Shown: positions 33,697 to 42,393, counted from the first letter of the stretch. The stretch is 64,000 bases of DNA from Thermoanaerobaculia bacterium (GCA_027061805.1 JAMOWA010000018.1:62001-126000); one strand, 5' to 3'. A program made the numbers and translations. Notes: generated by a model from the sequence alone, not told the origin.

Positions 33697-36369
33697 ATGA
33701 AAGCACACGTCCTTCTCGTCGAGTATGAGCCGCGATACGTGGACCGGGTGACGAAGGCGCTCACGGGTGCCGGACACGAGATCAGGGTCGCGGCGGACCT
33801 GGACCAGGCGGTCGCAAGCTGTGCCCATTTCGAGCCCCACGTGGTGATCCTCACCTCCGTTCTGCCCCGGGTGAAGCTCGAGGACGCCATCACCCAGCTG
33901 CGGGCCCGTGCGGGTCTCCGGAACACACCCTTCCTGATCCTCATGTCCGGGTACCGGGGTACGGACCCGGCGGCGGACGCCGAGGGCTACGGCGCCCAGG
34001 ACATCCTGGAGCGGCCCTTCTCCGGCGATGCCCTGGTGCAGAGGGTGGAACGTCTCCTGGAGAACGCCGTGAGCCCGGCAGCCACACAGGCCATTCCCCA
34101 GGACATGCTGGAGGCCCTCCGGAAGAAGGCGGAGTCCACCGGCGGCGGCACGTCGCTCACCTCGGATGACCTCTTCGGTGACATCCTCTCCGACGTGGAG
34201 GGCGGTGGCGAGGAGCCCGAGGCCGTCCCCGCGAAAACCGAGTCGCCAGAGGAGAAGGCCTCCAGCGAGATCGACAAGACCCTGGCCGATGTCCTGGGAA
34301 ACCTTGAGAGGCCCGGTCCCGCACGACCCAAGGTCTCTACGGCCGAGGCAGACGTGGACGCCATCCTCTCGGAGACGCTCGCTGGCCTGGACGTACGGCC
34401 TGCCATGCGTCCTCCGGGTGGCGCTCCATCCGCACCCCCTGCGGCCCCCGAGAAGTCCGGGAAGCCCCATGTCCCCGCGGAGCGGACGGCTCCTCCTGGC
34501 CCCCCGGCGGAGCCCGGTCAGCCAGCGCCCCCCGAGGGCACGGCCGATGAGGAGGGGGAGCGTTTCGGCCAGTACATCCTGATGGAGCACATCGCCACCG
34601 GTGGCATGGCCGAGGTCTACAAGGCACGGATGCTGGGCATGGAGGGGTTCAAGAAGACCGTCGCCATCAAGCGTATCCTGCCACACCTGACGGACAACGA
34701 AGAGTTCGTCACCATGTTCGTGGACGAGGCCAAGCTCGCGGCGCAGCTCAACCACAACAACATCATCCACATCTACGACCTCGGGAAGATCGACCGCTCC
34801 TACTACATCGCCATGGAGTACATCGAGGGCCGCGATCTCCGCTCGGTGCTGACCCGGTGCCGGGACCGGGGGGTGACCCTCCCCATTCCCCTGGCGCTTT
34901 ACGTGGCCAACCTCCTGGCCTCGGCACTGGACTATGCCCACAGGAAGCGCGACTTCGAGAACCGGGAGCTGGGGCTCGTCCACCGGGACGTCTCGCCACA
35001 GAACGTCCTCATCTCTGAGGACGGCGACATCAGGCTCTGCGACTTCGGCATCGCCAAGGCCGCCTCCAAGGCCTCCCACACCCGGGCCGGCGCGCTCAAG
35101 GGCAAGCTCCAGTACATGTCGCCCGAGCAGGCGTGGGGCAAGTCGCTGGATCACAGGTCCGACCTCTTCTCGCTGGGCCTCGTACTCTTCGAGATGCTCA
35201 CGGGGCAGAAGGTGTTCTCGGGGGACTCCGAGCTCTCCATCCTGGAGCAGGTCCGGAACCCCGAGGTGGACCCGCCCTCCAAGTTCAACCCCGAGGTCCC
35301 GCCCGATGTGGACGCCATCGTCCTCAAGGCGCTCGAGGCGGACCGGGAGCACCGCTACCAGAGCGCCCGGGACTTTCAGCAGGACCTGGAGAAGGTCCTG
35401 CGCGACCACGGCTGGTCGCCAGGTCAGGCCGATCTGGCGGCCTTCGTCAAGGAGCTCTTTTCCGGGGAGCCGGAGGCTGCAGGTGCGCCCCCGGCCGCCG
35501 CGGTACCGCCACCCTCGCCCCCCGAACCTCCGGTTCCGGAACCCCCGGCCCGTCCGGAGCCCGAGTCCGGAGAGCCCGTGGTCGTCCCGCCCGGACCTCC
35601 CGACGAGCCTCCGATTCCCCCGGGGGAGGATGGCGAAGGTCCGGAGGAACCCGGAGAGCCCACGCGGAAGAAGACCCCGGTCGCCCTCATCGCCGGCATC
35701 CTGGCGCTGCTTGCGGTGGCGGCCGTGCTCTTCTTCGTGCTCCGGGGCGGAGGTCAGGCCCCGGCCGTGGCGGTGGTCCCGACGCCCACCCCCCCGGAGC
35801 CCACGGCCACGCCCACACCCTCCGAGGAGCTCAGGCAGCTGATCCGGCAGCAGGCCGAGGCCCTCGTCGCCTCCCAGGAGGAGGAGATGAGGAAGCGCCT
35901 CGAACAGGAGTTCCCCACGCCCACGCCCATTCCACCGACGCCGACCCCCACCGAGACTCCCACGCCGGAGCCCTCGGCGACACCCACGGCCACGCCCACC
36001 ATCACCCCGACCCCGGTGCCGCCCACACCGACCCCGATCCCCCCCACGCCGACCCCCTCGGTCCGTGAAGGCGAGATCGTGGTCCCGGGCCCCGATGTCA
36101 AGGCACCCGTGCTGCTCAAGCGGGTGGCCCCGTCCTACCCGCCCGTGGCACGCCGCCTGAAGCTCAGCGGCGAGGTCCGTCTCCGTGCCCTGGTGGGCAC
36201 CGACGGCCGGGTGGAGGACATCCAGATCCTCAAGGTCTCCCGCCAGGGAGTGGGGTTCGAGAAGGCCGCCGAGCAGGCCGTCCGCCAGTGGGTCTACCGG
36301 CCCGCCACCAAGAAGGGCGTGAAGGTGAAGATGTGGATCATCGTCCGCGTTCCGTTCGCGGTGCAATAG
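33697..36369 (+). CDS. Ser/Thr protein kinase with receiver-like N-terminus and periplasmic TonB C-terminal domain
   Basis: 890 aa. Residues 1-125 form a receiver-like domain whose phosphorylation site is missing (VVILTSVLP where D is expected; the acidic pair and Lys are also altered). A Glu/Pro-rich linker reaches residue 285. A full Hanks-type kinase follows: G-loop ATGGMAEVYKA (about 298-308), VAIK Lys325, HRD at 429-431 (VHRDVSPQNV), DFG at 449-451 and the SPEQ segment. After a second Pro-rich stretch comes one membrane helix (about 661-683). Beyond it lie repeated PTPTP tracts broken by a coiled coil (about 707-738), and a TonB C-terminal domain (about 805-890, VAPSYPPVARRLKLSGEVRL). 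The kinase should be cytoplasmic and the TonB domain periplasmic. GGGAG is the ribosome site. Confidence 0.9.
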   Translation: MKAHVLLVEYEPRYVDRVTKALTGAGHEIRVAADLDQAVASCAHFEPHVVILTSVLPRVKLEDAITQLRARAGLRNTPFLILMSGYRGTDPAADAEGYGAQDILERPFSGDALVQRVERLLENAVSPAATQAIPQDMLEALRKKAESTGGGTSLTSDDLFGDILSDVEGGGEEPEAVPAKTESPEEKASSEIDKTLADVLGNLERPGPARPKVSTAEADVDAILSETLAGLDVRPAMRPPGGAPSAPPAAPEKSGKPHVPAERTAPPGPPAEPGQPAPPEGTADEEGERFGQYILMEHIATGGMAEVYKARMLGMEGFKKTVAIKRILPHLTDNEEFVTMFVDEAKLAAQLNHNNIIHIYDLGKIDRSYYIAMEYIEGRDLRSVLTRCRDRGVTLPIPLALYVANLLASALDYAHRKRDFENRELGLVHRDVSPQNVLISEDGDIRLCDFGIAKAASKASHTRAGALKGKLQYMSPEQAWGKSLDHRSDLFSLGLVLFEMLTGQKVFSGDSELSILEQVRNPEVDPPSKFNPEVPPDVDAIVLKALEADREHRYQSARDFQQDLEKVLRDHGWSPGQADLAAFVKELFSGEPEAAGAPPAAAVPPPSPPEPPVPEPPARPEPESGEPVVVPPGPPDEPPIPPGEDGEGPEEPGEPTRKKTPVALIAGILALLAVAAVLFFVLRGGGQAPAVAVVPTPTPPEPTATPTPSEELRQLIRQQAEALVASQEEEMRKRLEQEFPTPTPIPPTPTPTETPTPEPSATPTATPTITPTPVPPTPTPIPPTPTPSVREGEIVVPGPDVKAPVLLKRVAPSYPPVARRLKLSGEVRLRALVGTDGRVEDIQILKVSRQGVGFEKAAEQAVRQWVYRPATKKGVKVKMWIIVRVPFAVQ

Positions 36370-36383
36370 CAAGGAAGGAGATC

Positions 36384-36611
36384 ATGACCGTGCTGACAGA
36401 TTCCCAGAAGAAGTTCTACGAAGAGGCGCTCAACACCACCAAGCAGGAGATCCAGGAGCTGGAGAACCAGATCCAGGAGGAGCTGGCGAAGGTCAAGCAG
36501 AAGATCGCCGATCTGCAGACGGCCCAGAAGGCCGCCCGCCAGATGTACGACGCGGCCTGCCAGCGCCTCGGCATCCCCAACGACCTCGAGGAAGAGGGCG
36601 GCGAGGGCTGA
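36384..36611 (+). CDS. Small coiled-coil protein
   Basis: 75 aa from ATG 36384 with AAGGAAGGAG upstream, 15 bases after the kinase-TonB stop. It is nearly all one charged amphipathic helix (residues 8-60, KQEIQELENQIQEELAKVKQ and following), ending in an acidic tail (DLEEEGGEG). I recognise no family. Its position suggests co-transcription with the kinase and a possible adaptor or substrate role, which is inference. Confidence 0.75.
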   Translation: MTVLTDSQKKFYEEALNTTKQEIQELENQIQEELAKVKQKIADLQTAQKAARQMYDAACQRLGIPNDLEEEGGEG

Positions 36612-36614
36612 ACC

Positions 36615-36682
36615 GGACGCCTCCCCTGGCGTCCCGGAGGATGCCCGGGGACCTCGCCCCTGCGTGAGCGCCAGGGGCGTCC
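36615..36682. repeat. Long-range inverted repeat in the accD leader
   Basis: GGACGCCTCCCCTGGCG (36615-36631) can pair with CGCCAGGGGCGTCC (36669-36682) with a small bulge, enclosing 37 bases. It ends 27 bases before the accD ATG. No T-run follows, so a structured leader is as likely as a terminator. Confidence 0.45.
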
Positions 36683-36709
36683 TCCAAGGAACCGCTGGAA
36701 AGGGAACCC

Positions 36710-37513
36710 ATGGGAACGCCTTCCGTTGCCGTGCCCGAGGGCATGTGGATCAAGTGTGAGAGCTGCAAGGAGATCCTCTACCACAAGGAGGTGGAGGACA
36801 ACCTCCAGGTCTGTCCGCGGTGCGGCCACCACTTCCGGATGACGGCCGGGCGCCGCCTGGACCTCCTCTTCGACGGCGGCCGGTTCAAGCTGCTCTTCCA
36901 GAAGATCCGTTCCGCCGATCCGCTCAAGTTCGTGGACACCAAGCCCTACGTGGACCGGCTGCGGGCCTACACGCGCAAGGCCGGACCGGGCGACGCCCTG
37001 CTGGTGGGCCGCGGCGAGATCGGCGGGCACCCCGCCATGGTGGCCGCCATGCGGTACCGCTTCATGGGCGGTTCCATGGGCTCCGTGGTGGGTGAGAAGA
37101 TGGCCCGCGCCATCGAGCGGTGCCTCGCCAGGAAGATCCCGCTCATCTCGGTGGCCTGCTCCGGCGGCGCCCGCATGCAGGAGGGGATCCTCTCCCTCAT
37201 GCAGATGGGGAAGATCGCCGCCGGCCTGGCCCGCATGCGGGTCAGGGGCATCCCCTTCATCTCGGTGCTCACCGATCCCACCACGGGGGGAGTCACCGCC
37301 AGCTTCGCCATGCTGGGCGACGTGAACATCGCCGAGCCCAACGCCCTCATCGGCTTCGCCGGTCCGCGCGTCATCGAGCAGACCATCCGGCAGACCCTTC
37401 CCGAGGGCTTCCAGCGCTCCGAGTTCCTGCTGGAGCACGGCATGCTGGACCTTGTGGTGCCCCGGCACGAGCTGAAGGGCACCATCGTGCGATGCCTCAA
37501 CTACTTCCACTGA
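36710..37513 (+). CDS. accD: Acetyl-CoA carboxylase carboxyltransferase subunit beta
   Basis: 267 aa. Zinc ribbon with C16, C19, C35 and C38 (KCESCKEILY and VCPRCGHHF), followed by the crotonase-type carboxyltransferase core (GGSMGSVVGEKMARAIE, ACSGGARMQEGILSLMQM, LTDPTTGGVTASFAMLGD, FAGPRVIEQT). It transfers carboxyl groups to acetyl-CoA for malonyl-CoA synthesis. accA is not in the window. Its last codons overlap folC by 22 bp, the common accD-folC coupling. AAAGGGAA lies upstream of the ATG. Confidence 0.96.
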   Translation: MGTPSVAVPEGMWIKCESCKEILYHKEVEDNLQVCPRCGHHFRMTAGRRLDLLFDGGRFKLLFQKIRSADPLKFVDTKPYVDRLRAYTRKAGPGDALLVGRGEIGGHPAMVAAMRYRFMGGSMGSVVGEKMARAIERCLARKIPLISVACSGGARMQEGILSLMQMGKIAAGLARMRVRGIPFISVLTDPTTGGVTASFAMLGDVNIAEPNALIGFAGPRVIEQTIRQTLPEGFQRSEFLLEHGMLDLVVPRHELKGTIVRCLNYFH

Positions 37514-38715
37514 GTCTGACCCGGAGGCGCCCCGGCCGCATCAACCCGGGGCTCGACACCATCCGGGAGGCGGCACGCTGCCTGGGCGACCCCCAGGAGA
37601 CCGCCTCGAATCTCAGGATCGCCGGCACCAACGGCAAGGGGTCCACCGCCGCCATGTTGGACGCCATCCTGACGGCCCACGGCGTCGCCACCGGCCTCTA
37701 CACCTCGCCCCACCTGGTCCGGGTCACCGAACGGATCCGTGCCGGCGGACGGGAGATCCCCCGGGACGACCTCGAGCGGCTGCTCGGGGTACTGGACGAA
37801 CACCCCGGCCTCACCTTCTTCGAGACCCTCACCCTCGCCGCCTTCCTGTGGTTCCGTGAGACCCGCGTGGGGGCGGCCATCCTGGAGGTGGGCCTCGGCG
37901 GGCGGTGGGACGCCACCCGGATCGCACCCTGCGCCGTGGCCGGCCTCACCAACGTGGGGAGCGACCACGCCCGCTGGCTCGGGAACACACCGGAGGAGGT
38001 GGCAGCCGAGAAGGGGGCCGCCCTGGCCGAGGCGCGCCTCGCCGTTGTGGGTCCGGGGGTGGCGCCGGATCTCCTCCCCGCCCTCGGCGTCCCCCGCCTC
38101 CGGCCGGCGCGTGACCTCGTCCGGCTCCGGGTCGAGGCGGCAGGCCGGGTGTCGGCGGACTGGGGCCACGGACCGGTTTCCCTCGCCGTACCCCTCCCCG
38201 GTGTCCACCAGGTCCAGAACCTCCACCTGGCCCTCGCCATGGCCGCGGCCTGCGTGGAGACCGGCCTGCTGGACCGGCTGGACCCCGGCGCCGTGGACCG
38301 GGGGCTCCGGGCCGTGCGCTGGCCCGGCCGCCTCAGCGAGCACCGCATCGCCGGCCGCCGGGTCCTGCTGGACGGGGCCCACAACCGGGAGGCCGCGGAG
38401 GCGCTCTCCAGGGAGCTGGCGGGGAGGCCCGAGCGCTTCTCGCTCCTCTTCTCCTGCCTCGACGACAAGCCCCTCGAGGCCATGGCGGCGGCCCTGGCAC
38501 CGGTGGTGGAGGAGGTGGCGGTCTTCCCCCTGGAGGACCCCCGCGCCATGCCGCTGGAGCGCCTGGTGGACGCCTTCCCCGGGGCCCGGCCGGCCCACGG
38601 CGCCCTCGCCGCCCTTCGGGCCCTGGAGGATCCGGTGGTGGCCGCGGGGAGCCTCCGGGTGGTGGGCGCCCTCCTGGAGTATGCTGAGGACGAACGGGAG
38701 GAACCGTCCCCATGA
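37492..38715 (+). CDS. folC: Folylpolyglutamate synthase / dihydrofolate synthase
   Basis: 407 aa, starting inside accD. Mur-ligase fold: P-loop AGTNGKGSTAAML (about residue 43), SPHLVRVTERI, VGLGGRWDATRI, and the ADP-forming part with LDGAHNREAAEALSRELAG. It adds glutamate to folates. The sequence is compact relative to E. coli FolC. The stop overlaps the dgt-like start (ATGA). Confidence 0.93.
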   Translation: MPQLLPLSLTRRRPGRINPGLDTIREAARCLGDPQETASNLRIAGTNGKGSTAAMLDAILTAHGVATGLYTSPHLVRVTERIRAGGREIPRDDLERLLGVLDEHPGLTFFETLTLAAFLWFRETRVGAAILEVGLGGRWDATRIAPCAVAGLTNVGSDHARWLGNTPEEVAAEKGAALAEARLAVVGPGVAPDLLPALGVPRLRPARDLVRLRVEAAGRVSADWGHGPVSLAVPLPGVHQVQNLHLALAMAAACVETGLLDRLDPGAVDRGLRAVRWPGRLSEHRIAGRRVLLDGAHNREAAEALSRELAGRPERFSLLFSCLDDKPLEAMAAALAPVVEEVAVFPLEDPRAMPLERLVDAFPGARPAHGALAALRALEDPVVAAGSLRVVGALLEYAEDEREEPSP

Positions 38716-40070
38716 ACCGGTCCCGATGGATACTGGACAGGAGGTCCCTGGAGGAGGCGGAGGACCGCAGGCTGTCGCTCTTCGCCACCCGCTCCTCCGA
38801 GGCCTCGCGGCGCCGGAACGTGCCCGAGGAGGGCCGGCATTTCGACTACCGGCTCGCCTTCCAGCGCGACCGGGACCGCATCGTCCACTCCAGGGCCTTC
38901 CGGAGGCTCAAGCACAAGACGCAGGTCTTCGTGCCCCACCTGGCGGACCACCCGCGGACGCGGCTGACCCACACCCTGGAGGTGGCCCAGATCGGGCGCA
39001 CCATCGCCCGGGCACTGGGTCTCAACGAGGACCTGGTGGAGGCCATCGCGCTGGGGCACGACATGGGGCACACGGCCTTCGGCCACACGGGGGAGACGGT
39101 GCTCCGCGAGATCCTGGCCGGCGAGTCCTCCGAGGTCCCCCTTCCCCCGGTGGTGGTGCGCGAGGTGGGCACCTTCAAGCACAACTACCAGTCGCTCCGC
39201 GTTGTGGATCTGCTGGAGCGCCGCTATGACCACCCGGGGCTCAACCTGACGGACCAGGTCCGGGAGGGCATCCTCAAGCACACCACGTGGAAGAAGCGAT
39301 TCCCCTTCCCCCTGCCCGACGAGGAGGGACTCCACCTGGGCGAGCCGTGCCACCTGGAGGGTCAGGTGGTGGCGGTGGCCGACGAGATCGCCCAGCAGAC
39401 CCACGACCTGGAGGACGGGCTGCGCGCGGGTTCCGTGGAGCTCGGGACCGTGGAGCGTCTGGAGATCTCCCGGCGCATCGTGGAGCGCCTGGGGGAGGGG
39501 TGGACCGGTGAACGCCACCGGTGGCGGCGTCAGAACCTCCTCGTCCGCGGCATGATCCACCTCCTGGTGACCGACGTGATCACCGCCGCGGCGGCACGCC
39601 TGGACCGCCTGGTCTCGCGGCGCGGGATCGAGACCCACGAGGCGTGGCTCGAGGAACAGCGGGGGATCTCCCAGACCACGGTGTGGTTCTCGACGGCCAC
39701 CACCCCGCTCTTCGACGAGCTCAAGGCCTTCATCTACCAGTTCATCATCAACCACCCCCAGGTGAACCGTCAGGACTGGAGGGCCCGGCGCGTGGTGACA
39801 GCGCTGTTCAGGGCCTTCTGGACCAACCCGCTGAACCTTCCGTCCTACGTCCTGTTGCGGGCCCACGAGGAGCTCGGGTTCCCCTACCTCCGGGACCTCC
39901 CCATCGGGGCGGTTGCGGCGGAGGTGGCCAGCCGGTACCATTCCAGCCCGGGTTTCGCCCGCCTCGTGACCGACCACATCGCGGGCATGAGCGACCGGTT
40001 CGCCCTGGAGGAGTACCGCTCCCTGGAGCAGCCGGGACCGGGCCACTGGCCCACGGGAGGGGTTCAATGA
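38712..40070 (+). CDS. dgt: dNTP triphosphohydrolase (dGTPase-like HD protein)
   Basis: 452 aa. HD-domain phosphohydrolase: the N-terminal RDRDRIVHSRAFRRLKHKTQVF, His in LTHTLEVAQIGRTIAR, the HD pair in ALGHDMGHTAFGHTGE, and later EGQVVAVADEIAQQTHDLED. It hydrolyses dNTPs to nucleosides and triphosphate. At this length and with this motif set it resembles the type-2 (Thermus-like) enzymes rather than the long E. coli Dgt, so the substrate range may be broad. Overlaps rpiB at its end. Confidence 0.9.
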   Translation: MNRSRWILDRRSLEEAEDRRLSLFATRSSEASRRRNVPEEGRHFDYRLAFQRDRDRIVHSRAFRRLKHKTQVFVPHLADHPRTRLTHTLEVAQIGRTIARALGLNEDLVEAIALGHDMGHTAFGHTGETVLREILAGESSEVPLPPVVVREVGTFKHNYQSLRVVDLLERRYDHPGLNLTDQVREGILKHTTWKKRFPFPLPDEEGLHLGEPCHLEGQVVAVADEIAQQTHDLEDGLRAGSVELGTVERLEISRRIVERLGEGWTGERHRWRRQNLLVRGMIHLLVTDVITAAAARLDRLVSRRGIETHEAWLEEQRGISQTTVWFSTATTPLFDELKAFIYQFIINHPQVNRQDWRARRVVTALFRAFWTNPLNLPSYVLLRAHEELGFPYLRDLPIGAVAAEVASRYHSSPGFARLVTDHIAGMSDRFALEEYRSLEQPGPGHWPTGGVQ

Positions 40071-40510
40071 TCGCCATCGCCTCGGACCACGCGGGCCTGC
40101 CGTTGAAGCGGCACCTCGTGGCGTACCTCGAAAAGCTGGGCCACCAGATCCTGGACCTGGGCGTTGACGAGGACCGCTCGGTGGACTACCCCGACTTCGC
40201 CCACGACCTCGCCGGGAGGGTGGCTGCCGGGGAGGCCGGCCGGGGCATCCTGATCTGCGGCACGGGGCTGGGCATGAGCATGGCGGCCAACCGGCATCCC
40301 GGCGTGCGGGCGGCCCTCTGCCACGACGCCTACACCGCCGAGATGGCCCGCCGCCACAACGACGCCAACGTCCTGTGCATGGGGGCCCGCGTCCTGGGAC
40401 CGGGCGTGGCCGAGCAGGTGACCACCGTCTTCCTGACCACCGCCTTCGACGGCGGCCGCCACCGGCGGCGGGTGAACAAGATCGAGCCGGACTCCGGGGA
40501 GGAATCATGA
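40067..40510 (+). CDS. rpiB: Ribose-5-phosphate isomerase B
   Basis: 147 aa from ATG 40067 ([17 protein letters not shown]). Signature elements: [64 protein letters not shown] (given in parts), with the catalytic Cys in ICGTG and the RpiB His/Asn residues. It converts ribose-5-P and ribulose-5-P, and so complements rpe at 20 kb. ATGA overlap with dgt and 4-bp overlap with glyA, a common rpiB-glyA pair. Confidence 0.95.
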   Translation: MIAIASDHAGLPLKRHLVAYLEKLGHQILDLGVDEDRSVDYPDFAHDLAGRVAAGEAGRGILICGTGLGMSMAANRHPGVRAALCHDAYTAEMARRHNDANVLCMGARVLGPGVAEQVTTVFLTTAFDGGRHRRRVNKIEPDSGEES

Positions 40511-41805
40511 GCGAGCTGAAGGAACGTTTCTTCGCCATCCACGACGAGCTGGTGCGTGCCGCCGATCCCGAGGTGGCCGAGGCCCTCGAGAACGAGCGCC
40601 GCCGGCAGAACGAGGGTATCGAGCTCATCGCCTCGGAGAACTTCGTCTCCCCGGCGGTGCTGGCGGCCATGGGGTCCGTCATGACCAACAAGTACGCCGA
40701 GGGCTATCCCGGCAAGCGGTACTACGGCGGCTGCGAGTACGTGGACGTGGCCGAGGAGCTGGCCCGTCAGCGGGCGAAGGAGCTCTTCGGTGCGGGGCAC
40801 GCCAACGTGCAGCCCCACTCGGGCGCCCAGGCCAACATGGCCGTGTACCTGGCGGTGCTCACCCCGGGCGACACCATGCTGGGCATGGACCTCACCCATG
40901 GCGGCCACCTCACCCACGGCCATCCCCTCAACTACTCGGGCAAGGAGTTCAACGTGGTGGCCTACGGCGTCAGGAAGGACACCGAGACCATCGACTACGA
41001 CCGGATCCGGGAGCTCGCCCTGGAGCACCGGCCCAGGCTCATCGTCTGCGGCGCCTCCGCCTACCCGCGGACCATCGACTTCGCCCTGCTGCGCAGGATC
41101 GCCGACGAGGCCGGAGCGCTCCTCATGGCCGACATCGCCCACATCGCCGGGCTCGTGGCTGCGGGGCTCCACCCCTCGCCCGTCCCCCACTGCCATTTCG
41201 TCACCACCACCACCCACAAGACGCTCCGCGGTCCCCGGGGCGGCATGATCCTCTGCACGGAGGAGTGGGCGCAGGCCATCGACAAGGCGGTGTTCCCGGG
41301 CGTCCAGGGCGGGCCCCTCATGCACGTGATCGCCGCCAAGGCCGTGGCCTTCGCGGAGGCCGCCACCCCGGAGTGGCGCGCGTACCAGAAGCGGGTGGTG
41401 GAGAACTCGAAGATCCTCTGCGACGAGGTCAAGGCCCGCGGCTGGCGGATCGTCTCTGGCGGCACCGACAACCACCTCTTCCTCATCGACCTGGGCCCCG
41501 ACTTCATCTCGGGCAAGAAGGCCGAACGCTGGCTGGGGCTCGCGGGCATCACCGTGAACAAGAACACGGTGCCCTTCGACACCCGCAAGCCCTACATCGC
41601 CTCGGGCCTGAGGATCGGCACGCCCGCCGTGACCACCCGCGGCATGGGACCGGACGAGATGAAGCTCATCGCGGACTTCATCGACCGCGTGCTCCGCTCC
41701 GAGGAGGACAAGGAGGACCCCGCGAAGCTCGCCGCCTTCAACGAGAAGATGGCGGGCATCACGGCCGAGGTCGCGGAGCTCACCTCGCGCTTTCCCCTGT
41801 ACTGA
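40507..41805 (+). CDS. glyA: Serine hydroxymethyltransferase
   Basis: 432 aa from ATG 40507, with GGAGGAA upstream. PLP enzyme making glycine and methylene-THF from serine. The PLP Lys is K238 in [46 protein letters not shown] and [15 protein letters not shown] are diagnostic. Forms a one-carbon/pentose block with folC and rpiB. Downstream DNA holds an Rhs scar rather than another housekeeping gene. Confidence 0.97.
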   Translation: MSELKERFFAIHDELVRAADPEVAEALENERRRQNEGIELIASENFVSPAVLAAMGSVMTNKYAEGYPGKRYYGGCEYVDVAEELARQRAKELFGAGHANVQPHSGAQANMAVYLAVLTPGDTMLGMDLTHGGHLTHGHPLNYSGKEFNVVAYGVRKDTETIDYDRIRELALEHRPRLIVCGASAYPRTIDFALLRRIADEAGALLMADIAHIAGLVAAGLHPSPVPHCHFVTTTTHKTLRGPRGGMILCTEEWAQAIDKAVFPGVQGGPLMHVIAAKAVAFAEAATPEWRAYQKRVVENSKILCDEVKARGWRIVSGGTDNHLFLIDLGPDFISGKKAERWLGLAGITVNKNTVPFDTRKPYIASGLRIGTPAVTTRGMGPDEMKLIADFIDRVLRSEEDKEDPAKLAAFNEKMAGITAEVAELTSRFPLY

Positions 41806-41879
41806 CGGGGGTGGCGGCGGGGTACGGCGACGGTGACCGAGAGCGACTGACGGCGGTCCACGATCGGGATCCTTGGGGG

Positions 41880-42116
41880 ATGGCGCGACCGCGGCGCATC
41901 TGGACCTTCAACGCCGACTCCAACTGGACCAGTGGCCTGTTCGACTACGATGACGCCGGCAACATCACGAGGATCGGTCCGGACTGGTACCTCCACGATG
42001 GCATGAGCCGCCTGACGCAGGGCACGGCCAGGCTCACCAACGGCACCGTGGATTCCCGGAGCTACGAGTACGACGGTTTCGGGAACCTGACGACCCTGGA
42101 CGGCCGGAGCATCGGT
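41880..42116 (+). pseudogene. Rhs/YD-repeat protein fragment
   Basis: About 79 codons read RIWTFNADSNWTSGLFDYDD, then AGNITRIGPDWYLHDGMSRL and RSYEYDGFGNLTTLDGR. The alternating YDxxGNI/L units are the YD repeats of Rhs/teneurin-type secreted toxins. There is no signal peptide, no core end (DPxG) and no toxin tip, and both sides run into unrelated DNA. I call it a decayed piece of a much larger rhs gene. Confidence 0.7.
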
Positions 42117-42137
42117 ATGGGTCACACGACCAACAGC

Positions 42138-42280
42138 TGTCAAGGGACACCCAGGATCCCGCAGTTGGGGGACACCCAGATTCCCGCATGGATCCCAGGG
42201 GGGTGTCGGTCGGCCTGGGGCGGGACATGGGGGGATCACCTCCCTTCAGGGGGGTCACCCTGTCCCCGATCCCGGGCCCG
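42138..42280. repeat. Repeat cluster resembling an insertion-sequence end
   Basis: Two direct copies of GGGACACCCAGRWTCCCGCA (42144-42163 and 42169-42188, 18 of 20 identical, 25-base spacing) follow TGTCAA. A partial inverted copy (GGATCCCAGGGGGGTGTC) follows at about 42190, and further GGGACA/TGTCCC arms lie near 42224-42275. Multiple spaced terminal repeats are typical of transposon ends such as IS21-like ones. No transposase is present. Confidence 0.4.
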
Positions 42281-42283
42281 GGC

Positions 42284-42311
42284 TTGCATCCTGCCGGAAA
42301 GCCTGTACAAT
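42284..42311 (+). promoter_or_regulatory. Promoter of the rpsF operon
   Basis: A -35 TTGCAT (42284-42289) and a -10 TACAAT (42306-42311) are 16 bases apart. A leader hairpin follows (GGTT..CCCGC-ATGC-GCGGG..AACC, 42315-42339), about 55 bases before rpsF. It could be a binding site for autoregulation by S6:S18, as known in several phyla, but the consensus was not checked. Confidence 0.6.
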
Positions 42312-42393
42312 GCCGGTTCCCCGCATGCGCGGGAGAACCACAACTCCTTGCTCCGGGCACAGACCCCGAGCCGAAGGCCGAAAGGAGACCACG

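Noticed and set aside
33685-36372. An 895-codon minus-strand open frame
   Set aside because: Exact antisense of the kinase-TonB gene. The Gly/Arg-rich parts are complements of the PTPTP and Pro-rich codons.
37698-40691. A 997-codon minus-strand open frame
   Set aside because: Antisense shadow of folC, dgt, rpiB and the glyA start, which have intact motifs and ribosome sites. The shadow has none.
41806-42393. An active Rhs toxin-immunity locus
   Set aside because: Only about 79 codons of YD repeat remain, with no secretion signal, toxin tip or immunity-like gene.
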